A stretch of DNA of 64,000 nucleotides from Marisediminicola sp040546025 (GCF_040546025.1 NZ_JBEPNA010000002.1:124001-188000); one strand, 5' to 3'. Numbered from the stretch's first letter, positions 38,322 to 50,182 are shown. The notes: generated from the letters alone by a model not told the origin. Program-made: numbers and translations.

Positions 38322-39165
38322 GCGCCGACCTCGTTCGCGTGGGAGGTGATCGCCGCGGCGAGCCCGGACGGCCCGGCGGAAAGGATGCTGCGCGACGCGG
38401 CCACGATGGTGCGGCTCGCGGCGGTGCCGTAGATCGCGTCGACCTGGTCGAACCTGGCGCCCTGGTGCCCGAAGCCCGGGGCAAGGATGGGCGTTCCCGG
38501 TCCGGCGCCGGCGGGCGCGGTGTCGATACCGTACGCGGCGAAGTCGACAGTGGCTCCGAGCACGACGCCGACGCTTGCGATGCGGGCGGAGGGGTCGCCC
38601 AGGTTCCAGTCGGTCACGTCGGCGACGATACCCGCTGCCACCGTCAGTCCGCTACGCGCGCCCGACCCGATGACGGCCGTCTGGATGGCCGCCGCCTCGG
38701 GATTCGAGGTCGCAGCGAGCACGAAGAGCCCCTTGCCATGCTGGGCCGCGAGGTCGAGCGGCGCCTTGATCGACCCGACGCCCTGGAAGGCGCTGACGGT
38801 CATCGCGTCGGCTTCGAGCGGGGAGCCGGGGGTCAGCCACGCCTGGCCGTACGCCTCGACGCTCGAGCCGACGTCGCCGCGCTTGGCGTCGGCGATGACG
38901 ATCAGGCCCGCGGCGCGGGCCACCCTCAGCACCTCCTCGAGCGCGGCGAAGCCCGCGGACCCGTGGCGCTCGAAGAATGCCACCTGCGGCTTCACGATGC
39001 CCGCCCGGCCGGCGCTCGCCTCGACGACGCGCAGGCCGAAGTCGCGCAGGCCGGCCGCGTCGTCGCCGAGGCCCCACTGGCCCAAAAGGTAGGGGTGCGG
39101 GTCGATGCCGACGCAGAGGCGCCCGTGGCCGTCGATGGCGTGCTCCAGGCGCGTGCCGAAGCCGA

Positions 39166-39169
<4 letters not shown>
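38318..39169 (-). CDS. pyrF: orotidine 5'-phosphate decarboxylase (type 2)
   Basis: PyrF, 283 aa, makes UMP from orotidine 5'-phosphate. It is the longer type 2 form (PyrF_TIGR02127-like) with GRLCVGIDPHPYLL at the N-terminus. The catalytic block IADAKRGDVGSSVEAYG contains the Asp-Lys-Asp residues, and ILAPGFGHQGA is the phosphate loop. The start overlaps the carB stop codon by 4 nt. Confidence 0.97.
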
Positions 39170-42458
<3,289 letters not shown>

Positions 42459-42459
<1 letters not shown>

Positions 42460-43634
42460 TACTTGTCGTCCTTCTTGTTGGCACGGGCGTTGTCCGCACG
42501 GGCGGCGATGGTGGCGAGCACCATGTCGCGGAACCGGTCGAAGAGGTAGTTGGCGTCGTGCGGCCCCGCGGCGGCCTCCGGGTGGTACTGCACCGAGAAG
42601 GCGGGGATCTCGAGGGCGTTGAGGCCCTCGACGACGTTGTCGTTGAGGTTGACGTGGCTCACCTCGACGAGGCCGAAGCCGGCCGGGGACGGGGTGGGTG
42701 CCCCGATGGGCGCGTCGACCGCGAAGCCGTGGTTGTGCGAGGTGATTTCGACCCGCCCGGTCGACTTGTCGACGACCGGCTGGTTGATGCCGCGGTGGCC
42801 GAACGGCAGCTTGTAGGTGCCGAAGCCGAGGGCTCGGCCGAGGAGCTGGTTGCCGAAGCAGATGCCGAAGAACGGCACGCCGTCGCGCAGGGCGCCCTGC
42901 AGCAGGGCGACGTGGGCGTCGGATGCGCTCGGGTCGCCCGGGCCGTTGGAGAAGAAGAGCGCGTCGGGGTCGAGGTCGCGCAGTTGCCCGGCCGACACCG
43001 ACTGCGGCAGGACCATCACCTCGAAGCCGCGCGCGGCGAGGTAGCGCAGGGTGGATTCCTTGACGCCCAGATCGAGAACCGCGACCAGTCCGATCCGCTC
43101 CCCCTCCGGCGCGATCCGGTACTGCGTGCTGACCGACACCCGGTCGGAGAGGTTGAGGCCGCGCATGTCCTCGCCGGACTGCACGAGCCGCAGCTGCTCG
43201 GCCGGGTCGAGCGCGGCATCCTCGCCGGAGAAGATGCCGGAGCGCATGACACCGGCGTCGCGCAGCCGGCGGGTGACGGCACGCGTGTCGACGCCGCTGA
43301 TGCCGACGATCCCGTCGGTGACGAGTTGGTCGTCGAGGCTGCCGTTCGCGCGGAAGTTCGACACCATGCGGGAGGGGTCGCGCGCGACGAAGCCGTTGAC
43401 CCAGATGCGGCGGGACTCCGGGTCCTCGTCGTTGACCCCGGTGATACCGATGTGCGGGGCAGTCATGAGAACGATCTGCCCGGCGTAGCTCGGGTCGGTG
43501 AGGGTCTCCTGGTAACCCGTCATCCCCGTCGAGAACACGGCCTCGCCGAATGTGCGCCCGCGCGCGCCCCAGGCCCGCCCGACGTACCGGGTGCCGTCTT
43601 CGAGCACCAGCACTGCTGGATCCATGCTCGTCAC
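42459..43634 (-). CDS. carA: carbamoyl phosphate synthase small subunit
   Basis: CarA, about 391 aa, is the glutaminase that feeds ammonia through a tunnel to CarB. The nucleophile Cys lies in FFGICFGNQLLGRALG and the His/Glu of the triad in FSVQYHPEAA. The usual GHQ is GNQ, as I recall from other actinobacterial CarA. GTG 43634 overlaps the preceding stop codon (GTGA) and has GAGGA a few bases upstream. ATG 43625, three codons later, is an alternative. Confidence 0.97.
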
Positions 43635-44149
43635 TGTTCCTCGTTCCTGGCGCGGGTCGGCGCCGTGATGATTGACTCGACCGCGCGGATGAGCTCCGAC
43701 GGGTCGGTGGGCTCCGGCACGCGGAGATAGCTGTCGATCGTGGTGTCGCCGAGTCGCCAGACGATGCGCACGAGGCCGCCGGTCTCGACGACGCGGTCGA
43801 TGGTCCAGGTGGCGCGCTCGACGGCCACGAGGTCGGAGCGCGGGATGAAGGCATCCGGCTCCCCCGCGATCCCGAGCGAGATCCCCGACTCGAAGACCCG
43901 CAGGCGGGCGCGGGCGCGGTAGCCGAGGCCGGCGACGGCGATGCGGTTGAGTGGTTCGTCGGTCATCGTCGAGGCGACGTAGAAGGCCTCGGCCGTGATG
44001 ATCTCGCGTCCGGTCAGCTCGGGAAGGCCCTGGGGCCTCGGGATGCCCGACTGGCGCCGCTGGCGTCGCCGCCACCCCGCGTACATGAGCGTGAGAAGGA
44101 GTACGAGCACCGCCAGCACGATGGCGCCGGAGATGACGCGGCTATCCAT
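43631..44149 (-). CDS. PH-like-domain membrane protein of the pyrimidine operon
   Basis: A 172-aa protein with one N-terminal membrane segment (about residues 5-25), a basic juxtamembrane stretch (WRRRQRRQS) and a cytosolic beta-rich domain resembling bacterial PH-like domains. It corresponds in position to the mycobacterial gene between pyrC and carA (Rv1382 type), whose function is not known to me. ATG 44149 was chosen because GGGAG lies 5 nt upstream. It overlaps the pyrC stop codon by 8 nt, and its own stop codon overlaps the carA start. The conserved position suggests co-expression with the pathway rather than a catalytic role. Confidence 0.85.
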   Translation of the reverse strand: MDSRVISGAIVLAVLVLLLTLMYAGWRRRQRRQSGIPRPQGLPELTGREIITAEAFYVASTMTDEPLNRIAVAGLGYRARARLRVFESGISLGIAGEPDAFIPRSDLVAVERATWTIDRVVETGGLVRIVWRLGDTTIDSYLRVPEPTDPSELIRAVESIITAPTRARNEEQ

Positions 44150-45491
44150 GGGCACTCCCAGCTGCCTCGACACCGGCGGCGGCCGCCGAGACGGTGTCCT
44201 CGTCGACGAGTTGCCCGTCGAGCACGGTCGGGTAGCCCTGGTGCACCGTCGCGACGACGCGGCCCGGCAGGGTGAGCTGCAGGAATGGCGAGTTGCGGCC
44301 TTGTCCCGCGAGAGCGTCGGTGTCGAAGACGCGGCTCGCCGCGGAGTCGTAGAGGGTGAACTCGGCGGGCGCGCCGACCGCGATTCCGTCGGCGTACCCG
44401 TCGAGGCGGCCGATCGCGGCTGGGGTGCGCGAGAGCACCCGGGCGATGTCGTTCCAGCCGAGCATCCCGGTGTCGACGACAGAGGCCTGCACGACGGAGA
44501 GGGCGGACTCGAGACCGACCATGCCCATCGACGCGGCGTGCCACTCGCAGTCCTTCGACTCGGACGGATGCGGCGCGTGGTCGGTCGCGATGATGTCGAT
44601 GGTGCCGTCGGCGAGTCCGGCGCGCAGTGCGAGCACGTCCTCCTCGCGCCGCAGTGGCGGGTTGACCTTGTAGCGCGCGTCGTAGCTGCGGACGAGCTCC
44701 TCGGTGAGCATCAGGTGGTGCGGGGTCACCTCGGCGGTGACGCGGATGCCCCTCGCCTTCGCCCAGCGCACCACCTCGACGGATCCCGCCGTCGACAGGT
44801 GGCAGATGTGCACGCGGGCGCCGACGTGCTGGGCGAGCAGCACATCGCGAGCGATGATCGCCTCCTCGGCGACGGCGGGCCAGCCGGCGAGCCCGAGTTC
44901 GCCGCTCACGACTCCCTCGTTCATCTGGGCGCCCTCGGTGAGCCGGGGCTCCTGAGCGTGCTGCGCGACGACGCCGTCGAAGGTCTTCACGTATTCGAGG
45001 GCGCGGCGCATCAGGAGGGCGTCCGAGACGCACTTGCCGTCGTCGGAGAAGACCCGCACCCGCGCGCGGCTGTTCGCCATCGCGCCGATCTCAGAGAGCT
45101 GCTGGCCGGCAAGTCCCACAGTGACGGCGCCGATCGGGCGCACGGTGACGTACCCGGCGCGCCGGCCGAGCGACTCGACCTGCTCGACGACTCCGGCGTT
45201 GTCGGCGACGGGAGAGGTGTTGGCCATGGCGTGGACCGCCGTGAATCCGCCGATCGCCGCCGCACGAGATCCGGTCAGCACGGTCTCGCTGTGCTCGAAG
45301 CCGGGCTCGCGCAAGTGCGTGTGCAGGTCGACGAGGCCGGGCAGGGCGGTGAGCCCGTCGGCGTCGATCACCCGTGCGCCGGTGGCGCTGAGGCCGGTGC
45401 CGACCTCACTGATGCGACCGTCGCGCACGACGAGGTCGGTGCGGGTTCCGTCGACGAGGGTCGCGCTGGTGACGAGAAGTGTGGTTGTCAT
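44142..45491 (-). CDS. pyrC: dihydroorotase
   Basis: PyrC, 449 aa, cyclises carbamoyl aspartate to dihydroorotate. The zinc site shows LVDLHTHLREPG, the His in CHLSTAGSVE, and IIATDHAPH with the catalytic Asp. It is the class I (Bacillus/actinobacterial) dihydroorotase. ATG 45491 overlaps the pyrB stop codon (ATGA). The dihydroorotate dehydrogenase pyrD and phosphoribosyltransferase pyrE are not in this window. Confidence 0.98.
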   Translation of the reverse strand: MTTTLLVTSATLVDGTRTDLVVRDGRISEVGTGLSATGARVIDADGLTALPGLVDLHTHLREPGFEHSETVLTGSRAAAIGGFTAVHAMANTSPVADNAGVVEQVESLGRRAGYVTVRPIGAVTVGLAGQQLSEIGAMANSRARVRVFSDDGKCVSDALLMRRALEYVKTFDGVVAQHAQEPRLTEGAQMNEGVVSGELGLAGWPAVAEEAIIARDVLLAQHVGARVHICHLSTAGSVEVVRWAKARGIRVTAEVTPHHLMLTEELVRSYDARYKVNPPLRREEDVLALRAGLADGTIDIIATDHAPHPSESKDCEWHAASMGMVGLESALSVVQASVVDTGMLGWNDIARVLSRTPAAIGRLDGYADGIAVGAPAEFTLYDSAASRVFDTDALAGQGRNSPFLQLTLPGRVVATVHQGYPTVLDGQLVDEDTVSAAAAGVEAAGSAHG

Positions 45492-46444
45492 GAAAGTTCT
45501 CCGCGTTCCCCAGACAAGACGAGGTACAGCACTGCCATCCTCACCGAAACCCCGTTTGCGACCTGCTCGAGCACTGTCGATCGGGGTGAGTCGGCGGCGC
45601 GGGAGGAGATCTCGAGGCCGCGGTTCATGGGACCCGGGTGCATCACCATGGTAGCGGCGGGGAGACGGTCGACCCGCGCGTCGTCGAGGCCCCAGCGCCT
45701 CGAGTACTCCCGGGCGTTCGGGAAGAACCCGCCCGACATCATCCGTTCGGACTGGATCCGCAGCATCATCACGACGTCGGTGCCGACGTCGATGGCCTCG
45801 TCGAGGTCGTAGCCGACGGTGACGGGCCAGTTCACGATGCCCACCGGCAGCAGGGTCGCCGGGGCGACGAGGTGCACCTGGGCGCCGAGGCTCGTGAGAA
45901 GCCAGACGTTCGAGCGGGCGACGCGCGAGTGGAGGATGTCGCCGACGATCGTCACGCGAACGCCGTCGAGCGATCTGCCCCGCGACGCGGTGCCGTGCAG
46001 GCGCTTCCTGATGGTGAACGCGTCGAGGAGGCCCTGGGTCGGATGCTCGTGGGTGCCGTCGCCGGCGTTGATGATGCCGGCCTCGATCCAGTTGCTTTGC
46101 GCGAGCACCTGGGGGGCGCCGGATGCCGGATGCCGGATCACGACGGCATCCGCCCCGATCGCGGCGAGGGTCTGCGCGGTGTCCTTGAGGCTCTCGCCCT
46201 TCGACACGCTCGAGCCTTTCGCGCTGAAATTGATGACGTCGGCGCTCAGCCGTTTTGCGGCCGCCTCGAACGAGATGCGGGTGCGGGTGGAGTCCTCGAA
46301 GAAGAGGTTCACGACGGTGCGGCCGCGTAGGGTCGGCAGCTTGCGGACCTCCCGGGACTGCACATCGGCCATGTCCTCGGCGACGTCGAGGATGCCGATC
46401 GCCTCGACGCGCGCCAGGTCGCGGGTGCTGAGCAGGTGCTTCAC
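45488..46444 (-). CDS. pyrB: aspartate carbamoyltransferase catalytic subunit
   Basis: PyrB, 318 aa, joins carbamoyl phosphate and aspartate, the committed step of pyrimidine synthesis. The carbamoyl phosphate motif FFEDSTRTRISFE and the block HPTQGLLDAFT are intact, as is the KGES loop (KGSSVSKGESLKD). No regulatory chain pyrI is next to it, so control is expected through PyrR. It overlaps pyrR and pyrC by 4 nt each. Confidence 0.99.
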   Translation of the reverse strand: MKHLLSTRDLARVEAIGILDVAEDMADVQSREVRKLPTLRGRTVVNLFFEDSTRTRISFEAAAKRLSADVINFSAKGSSVSKGESLKDTAQTLAAIGADAVVIRHPASGAPQVLAQSNWIEAGIINAGDGTHEHPTQGLLDAFTIRKRLHGTASRGRSLDGVRVTIVGDILHSRVARSNVWLLTSLGAQVHLVAPATLLPVGIVNWPVTVGYDLDEAIDVGTDVVMMLRIQSERMMSGGFFPNAREYSRRWGLDDARVDRLPAATMVMHPGPMNRGLEISSRAADSPRSTVLEQVANGVSVRMAVLYLVLSGERGELS

Positions 46445-47028
46445 TTCTGTGCCCCGTTCTGGCCGGTGTTCTCGCCGCTGGTCTCGCTGCTGGTCTCGCC
46501 GCTGTCGATGCTGACGAACTCGTCGCCGTCGCTCTCGTGCAGGCGCACGTAGATTCGCTCGCCCTGGGCGGACGGCAGGTTCTTGCCGACAAAGTCGGGC
46601 CGGATCGGCAGCTCACGATGACCGCGGTCGATGAGGGTGGCGAGGCGCACGATGCGCGGGCGTCCGATGTCGCCGAGTGCATCGAGGGCCGAGCGGATCG
46701 TGCGGCCGGAGTAGAGCACGTCATCGACGAGCACGACAACGGAGCCGTCGATGCCGGACGAGGGAACGCGTGTCGGCGAGGGGGCCCTCGTCGGGTTGCG
46801 GGAGAGGTCGTCGCGGTACATCGTCACGTCGAGCGATCCCGAGGCCACGGGCCGCCCGGAGATGTCTGAGATCAGCCGGGCGATGCGCTCGGCCAGAATG
46901 ACCCCACGTGTGGGGATGCCGAGGATGACCAGATCGTCGGGGCCGCGATTGGACTCGAGGATCTCATGCGAGATCCGAGTCAACGCGCGGGCGATGTCAG
47001 CGTGCCGCAGAACTACTCTGGGAGGCAA
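46441..47028 (-). CDS. pyrR: PyrR, pyrimidine operon regulator / uracil phosphoribosyltransferase
   Basis: PyrR, 195 aa, binds pyr mRNA when UMP is plentiful and has uracil phosphoribosyltransferase activity. The PRPP-binding loop VVVLVDDVLYSGRTIRSAL (about 96-114) and PTRGVILAERIAR are typical. The last 20 residues are a polar Ser/Glu/Asn-rich tail. The start is TTG at 47028: the perfect Shine-Dalgarno AAGGAGG lies 5-6 nt upstream and no ATG or GTG fits. That ribosome binding site is inside a PyrR-binding hairpin (47034-47070), so PyrR probably represses its own translation and that of the coupled genes after it. Confidence 0.97.
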   Translation of the reverse strand: MPPRVVLRHADIARALTRISHEILESNRGPDDLVILGIPTRGVILAERIARLISDISGRPVASGSLDVTMYRDDLSRNPTRAPSPTRVPSSGIDGSVVVLVDDVLYSGRTIRSALDALGDIGRPRIVRLATLIDRGHRELPIRPDFVGKNLPSAQGERIYVRLHESDGDEFVSIDSGETSSETSGENTGQNGAQK

Positions 47029-47033
47029 TCTGA

Positions 47034-47070
47034 CCTCCTTCCCCGTCTCTCTGGACGGTGGTTAAAGGAT
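47034..47070 (-). promoter_or_regulatory. PyrR-binding hairpin covering the pyrR ribosome binding site
   Basis: On the minus strand the inner stem CCGTC / GACGG encloses the loop CAGAGA, giving the TCCAGAGAG core known for PyrR targets. An outer stem pairs TCCTT with AAGGA, and that AAGGAGG is the Shine-Dalgarno of pyrR. This fits translational repression as reported for Mycobacterium smegmatis pyrR. No terminator/antiterminator pair of the Bacillus type is seen. Confidence 0.75.
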
Positions 47071-47085
47071 GTCTGGTGTGTGTCG

Positions 47086-47094
47086 AGCCTAGCA
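47086..47094 (-). promoter_or_regulatory. pyr operon -10 element
   Basis: On the minus strand TGC TAGGCT (47086-47094), an extended -10 with TGn. It would give a leader of about 50 nt containing the PyrR hairpin. Confidence 0.5.
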
Positions 47095-47115
47095 GGGCCA
47101 GCGGGGCGCCCCGGC

Positions 47116-48012
47116 TCAGAACGGGTGCAGCGCGGTTGCCGCTGCCTCACGTACCGCCCGCGACACCGCGTCGAGCAGCGGAGACGCGAGGTTCCAGCGC
47201 TGCCAGTAGAGCGCGACGTCGACCGGATGACGCGGCGCGAGCTCCACGAGCGTGCCGTCGTCGATCTCGGCGAGACACTGCTGCTCGGGGAGCAGCGCCC
47301 AGCCGAGACCCAGCACCACGGCGCGGGCGAAGTCGTGGGACGCCGGGACGTAGTGACTCGGGCCGCCGACCCCGCCCGTTCGGGCGAGCACGAAGGCGCG
47401 CTGCAGCTCGTCACTGCGGTCGAAGGTGACGACGGGCGCATCGGTGAGGGCCGCGAGGTCGGGATGCTGTGGGATCCACCTGGCGACGAATGCCGGAGCG
47501 GCCACCGCGCGGTAGCGCATGAGCCCGAGCGGCTCGGTCACGCAGCCCTGGATGGACGCCCGGGTGGTGGTCACCGCGGCCATCACGGTGCCGGCCCGCA
47601 GCAGTGAGATCGTGTGCTCCTGGTCTTCGCGGTGCAGGTCGAAGGTCGCGCCGAGCTCCTCGCCGAGTTCCCTGAGGGAACCGAGAAACCACGTCGCAAG
47701 GCTGTCGGCGTTGACCGCGAGCGGGACCAGGAGATGCTGCCCGCCGTCTGGGCCGTCGTCGAGCTCGCGCAGGGTGTCGGCCTCGAGCAGCTCGATCTGC
47801 CGGGCGTAGCGGAGCAGCACATCCCCAGCGGGGGTGAGCGTGACCGGGGCGGTGCGGCGCACGAGCACCTGCCCGGCCGCCTGCTCCATCGCCTTCACCC
47901 GCTGCGAGATGGCTGATGCGCTGACATGCATCCGCCCCGCCGCCGCCTCGAATGTGCCCTCGTCGATCACGGCGCGAAGGGTGGCGAGCTGGTCGAGCGA
48001 GAAGCGCTGCAT
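47116..48012 (-). CDS. lysG: LysR-family regulator of ArgP/LysG type
   Basis: A 298-aa LysR regulator with an N-terminal winged HTH (about 3-60, FEAAAGRMHVSASAISQRVK) and a substrate-binding effector domain from about 92. Sequence style and the divergent lysE-type gene identify the ArgP/LysG (IciA) branch, which activates basic amino acid export when lysine or arginine is high. ATG 48012 has TAAGCT 6 nt upstream. A perfect dyad, CATAAG-N5-CTTATG, covers this -10 and the start codon and could serve autoregulation. Confidence 0.94.
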   Translation of the reverse strand: MQRFSLDQLATLRAVIDEGTFEAAAGRMHVSASAISQRVKAMEQAAGQVLVRRTAPVTLTPAGDVLLRYARQIELLEADTLRELDDGPDGGQHLLVPLAVNADSLATWFLGSLRELGEELGATFDLHREDQEHTISLLRAGTVMAAVTTTRASIQGCVTEPLGLMRYRAVAAPAFVARWIPQHPDLAALTDAPVVTFDRSDELQRAFVLARTGGVGGPSHYVPASHDFARAVVLGLGWALLPEQQCLAEIDDGTLVELAPRHPVDVALYWQRWNLASPLLDAVSRAVREAAATALHPF

Positions 48013-48026
48013 AAGGTCAGCTTATG
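48010..48026. promoter_or_regulatory. dyad and -10 of lysG (probable autoregulatory site)
   Basis: cataag gtcag cttatg is a perfect 6-bp inverted repeat with a T-N11-A core, as LysR proteins bind. On the minus strand TAAGCT (48019-48024) lies 6 nt before the lysG ATG, so a bound regulator would block this leaderless promoter. Confidence 0.5.
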
Positions 48027-48068
48027 GCGGCGAAGAAACCGTAGCTGGGCTGGAGTGACGGTCGGCCG

Positions 48069-48080
48069 TATCGTGATGCC
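48069..48080 (+). promoter_or_regulatory. lysE -10 element, leaderless configuration
   Basis: TATCGT (48069-48074), 6 nt, then the GTG of lysE. No good -35 box is visible, consistent with a need for an activator such as LysG. Confidence 0.5.
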
Positions 48081-48710
48081 GTGACCTTCTCCGCGACCCT
48101 GCTCCCTGCCCTGTTGGGCCTCGTGACCGGGCTGTCGCTCATCATCGCGATCGGGGCCCAGAATGCCTTCGTGCTCCGGCTCGGAATCGAGGGCCGCACT
48201 CGCATCATCGCGCCCGTCGTCGCCATCTGCGCGCTGTCCGATGCCGCCCTGATCCTGGCGGGGGTGATCGGGTTGGGAGCGATCGTCGAGTCCGCGCCGG
48301 TCGCGCTCGTCATCGTGCGTGTGCTCGGTGCCGGATTCCTGATCGTCTACGGGTTGCTCGCCGCGCGGCGTGCCTTCCGCCCGGCGGCGCTCCTGACCGC
48401 GGGTGCGGGCCAGCAGACCGGTCTGCGGGTGGCGGTGACGACCGTTCTCGCGCTCACCTGGCTGAACCCCCACGTGTACCTCGACACGGTACTGCTGCTC
48501 GGTGCGGTGGCGTCCCAGCAGGACGCGGCGGAACGCTGGTGGTGGACGGGAGGCGCCGTGCTCGCGAGCTTCCTCTGGTTCGGCGTGCTCGGATTCGGAG
48601 CCAGGCTGCTGCGGCCACTGTTCGCCAGACCCCGGGCGTGGCGGGTTCTCGACGCGTCCATCGCCGTTGTCATGATCGCCCTCGGCGTGCGGCTCGCGGT
48701 CGGGCAGTAG
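48081..48710 (+). CDS. lysE: LysE/ArgO-type basic amino acid exporter
   Basis: A 209-aa LysE-superfamily exporter expected to pump lysine or arginine out of the cell. The opening LIIAIGAQNAFVLRLGIEG is the family signature, and six hydrophobic segments can be traced (about 4-26, 38-60, 68-85, 110-130, 147-168, 182-205). It starts with GTG and has TATCGT 6 nt upstream. It is divergent from lysG across 68 bp, the standard regulator-exporter pair. Whether lysine, arginine or both are exported cannot be read from sequence. Confidence 0.93.
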   Translation: MTFSATLLPALLGLVTGLSLIIAIGAQNAFVLRLGIEGRTRIIAPVVAICALSDAALILAGVIGLGAIVESAPVALVIVRVLGAGFLIVYGLLAARRAFRPAALLTAGAGQQTGLRVAVTTVLALTWLNPHVYLDTVLLLGAVASQQDAAERWWWTGGAVLASFLWFGVLGFGARLLRPLFARPRAWRVLDASIAVVMIALGVRLAVGQ

Positions 48711-48748
48711 GGGTGCGGCTTCGGCCAGGTCACAGCTCGCGCGCCCGC

Positions 48749-48829
48749 TGTTCACTCGCGCGGGTGTGATTCCCAACGTGTCAGCCTGTGGTGAGACAAA
48801 CCGCGCGGGTGAACAAGGACCGCGCGGTT
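48749..48829. repeat. REP-like palindromic unit, copy 2, with nested terminator
   Basis: Outer arms at 48749-48763 and 48801-48815 pair at 14 of 15 positions around a 37-nt loop. The first 25 bases match 3760-3784 at 23 of 25. A nested perfect 10-bp dyad, aaccgcgcgg (48799-48808) with ccgcgcggtt (48820-48829), has TTTGTCT after it on the minus strand and can end transcription of the HTH gene. It lies between convergent lysE and the HTH gene. Confidence 0.6.
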
Positions 48830-48838
48830 CGGTTTCGA

Positions 48839-49240
48839 TCAGCGCGACTGCCGACGCTTGCCCGGGGCAGCCTGCCCCTTCACCGCTGGTGCACGGCCCT
48901 TGCCCTTCGACGCCTTGGCCTTGCCGCCGGCGCTGGGCTTCGACGCCTTGCGAACGGAGCCGGGGGCCTTGGGAGTCGGGTTCGCGAGCTCGGCGCGAGC
49001 ATCGTCGACGATGGCCTCGCCCGCCGGAGTGAGGGTGACCGAACCGTCGACGCGAATGAACAGCGGCGTGCCGACCTCGGCCTCGAGCTGCCGGATCGAT
49101 GCGTTCAGGGTCGACCGCGGAATAGCGAGCGCCGCTGCGGCCCGCTCGAAGTCGAGCGTGTCGACGACCTGAACGAAGTGGCGAAGCAGGGAGATGTCCA
49201 CGGAGAGCTCTTTCATCGAAGCCGCGCGAGTCGCGGCCAC
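48839..49240 (-). CDS. orphan LysR-type HTH protein with basic Lys/Ala-rich tail
   Basis: A 133-aa protein. Residues 10-80 form a complete LysR-type winged HTH (LLRHFVQVVDTLDFERAAAA, then PRSTLNASIRQLEAEVGTPL and the wing RVDGSVTLTPAGEAIV). There is no effector-binding domain; instead the last 48 residues are Lys/Ala/Gly/Pro-rich, like a histone H1 tail. It is not a broken gene: the frame ends normally and a terminator follows. GTG 49240 is chosen because TAACCT lies exactly 6 nt upstream; an ATG 8 codons later has no support. It may be a DNA-compacting or inducer-independent regulator. Its neighbours are the ssu-type transporter and lysE. Confidence 0.8.
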   Translation of the reverse strand: MAATRAASMKELSVDISLLRHFVQVVDTLDFERAAAALAIPRSTLNASIRQLEAEVGTPLFIRVDGSVTLTPAGEAIVDDARAELANPTPKAPGSVRKASKPSAGGKAKASKGKGRAPAVKGQAAPGKRRQSR

Positions 49241-49252
49241 CCGATCAGGTTA
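49241..49252 (-). promoter_or_regulatory. -10 element of the orphan HTH gene, leaderless configuration
   Basis: On the minus strand TAACCT (49247-49252), 6 nt, then GTG at 49240. The hexamer is the same as that of hisE. Confidence 0.5.
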
Positions 49253-49283
49253 CGGGACGCGGGCGTGGCCCGAGCGGGCGGCC

Positions 49284-50180
49284 CTAGCCCCAGCGGCGCG
49301 GCAGGTACCGCTCGAGGAGCCCGATGAGGGCATCCGTCGTCTTCCCGATGATCGCGAGCACGATGATGGCGAGGACGATGCGGTCAAGACGGCCGTTGTT
49401 CTGCGAGTCGATGAGCAGGAATCCCAGACCCATCGAGCTCGCGATGAGCTCCGCTGCGACGAGGAACAGCCATGCCTGCGCCAGCGCGAGGCGCAGCCCC
49501 GAGACGATCGTCGGGATCACCGCAGGCAGCTGCACGCGGGTAAGGAGCGCCCAGCGGCCGAGGCCATAGGCACGTCCGAGCTCGACGAGCTGCGGGTCGA
49601 CGTGCCGCAGCGCGCCCGCCACGGTCGTGTACACGGGGAACAGCGCGCCGACCGCGATGAGTGTGACTTTCGAGTCCTCGTTGATGCCGATGTAGAGCAC
49701 CAGCAGTGGAACCCAGGCGAGCGAGGGCACCGCGCGGAAGCCGCCGATCGTGGGCGCGAGGAACGCGGATGCCCAGCGGGACAGCCCCACAATCGACCCC
49801 AGCACGAGGCCGATCGCCGATCCCGCGATGAAGCCGAGGATGACGCGCTGGGTTGAGATGGCCGAGTACTGGGCGAGCTGCCCGGTGGCCGTCAGGTCGA
49901 CCCCGGCCTGCCAGACCGCCGCGGGCGACGGCAGACGATAGGCGGGCACAACGCCGGACGCCGCGATCCCCCACCACGCCGCAAGCAGCGCGATCGGCAG
50001 AACAGCCCCGAACAGCACGATCGCCGAGCGCTTCGGCCCCCGCAGGACAGACACCGGTGTGGCCGTACCCGCGGCGGAGTAGCCGAGCGAGGACGAATAC
50101 TGCTCGAGGGCGGCGGACGGGTCGGTGTCCGGGCCCTGCCACTGGGTGTCGTGGGTCACGGTGTCGGGGACGCGAGTCAT
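49284..50180 (-). CDS. ABC transporter permease (SsuC/TauC type)
   Basis: A 298-aa BPD_transp_1 permease of the nitrate/sulfonate/taurine import group. A polar N-terminus of about 50 residues precedes six membrane segments (first at about 53-75). The cytoplasmic EAA-like loop is ELGRAYGLGRWALLTRVQLPAVIPT. It is 2 bp after the substrate-binding lipoprotein gene and with the ATPase makes a complete importer. The substrate could be an alkanesulfonate, taurine or another small oxyanion or organosulfur compound; no desulfonating monooxygenase gene is beside it to settle this. Confidence 0.92.
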   Translation of the reverse strand: MTRVPDTVTHDTQWQGPDTDPSAALEQYSSSLGYSAAGTATPVSVLRGPKRSAIVLFGAVLPIALLAAWWGIAASGVVPAYRLPSPAAVWQAGVDLTATGQLAQYSAISTQRVILGFIAGSAIGLVLGSIVGLSRWASAFLAPTIGGFRAVPSLAWVPLLVLYIGINEDSKVTLIAVGALFPVYTTVAGALRHVDPQLVELGRAYGLGRWALLTRVQLPAVIPTIVSGLRLALAQAWLFLVAAELIASSMGLGFLLIDSQNNGRLDRIVLAIIVLAIIGKTTDALIGLLERYLPRRWG

Positions 50181-50182
50181 GC

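Noticed and set aside
48839..49240. Orphan HTH gene as a truncated pseudogene of a LysR regulator
   Set aside because: The frame is intact, has its own start signal and terminator, and the tail is compositionally organised; no remnant of an effector domain follows in any frame.
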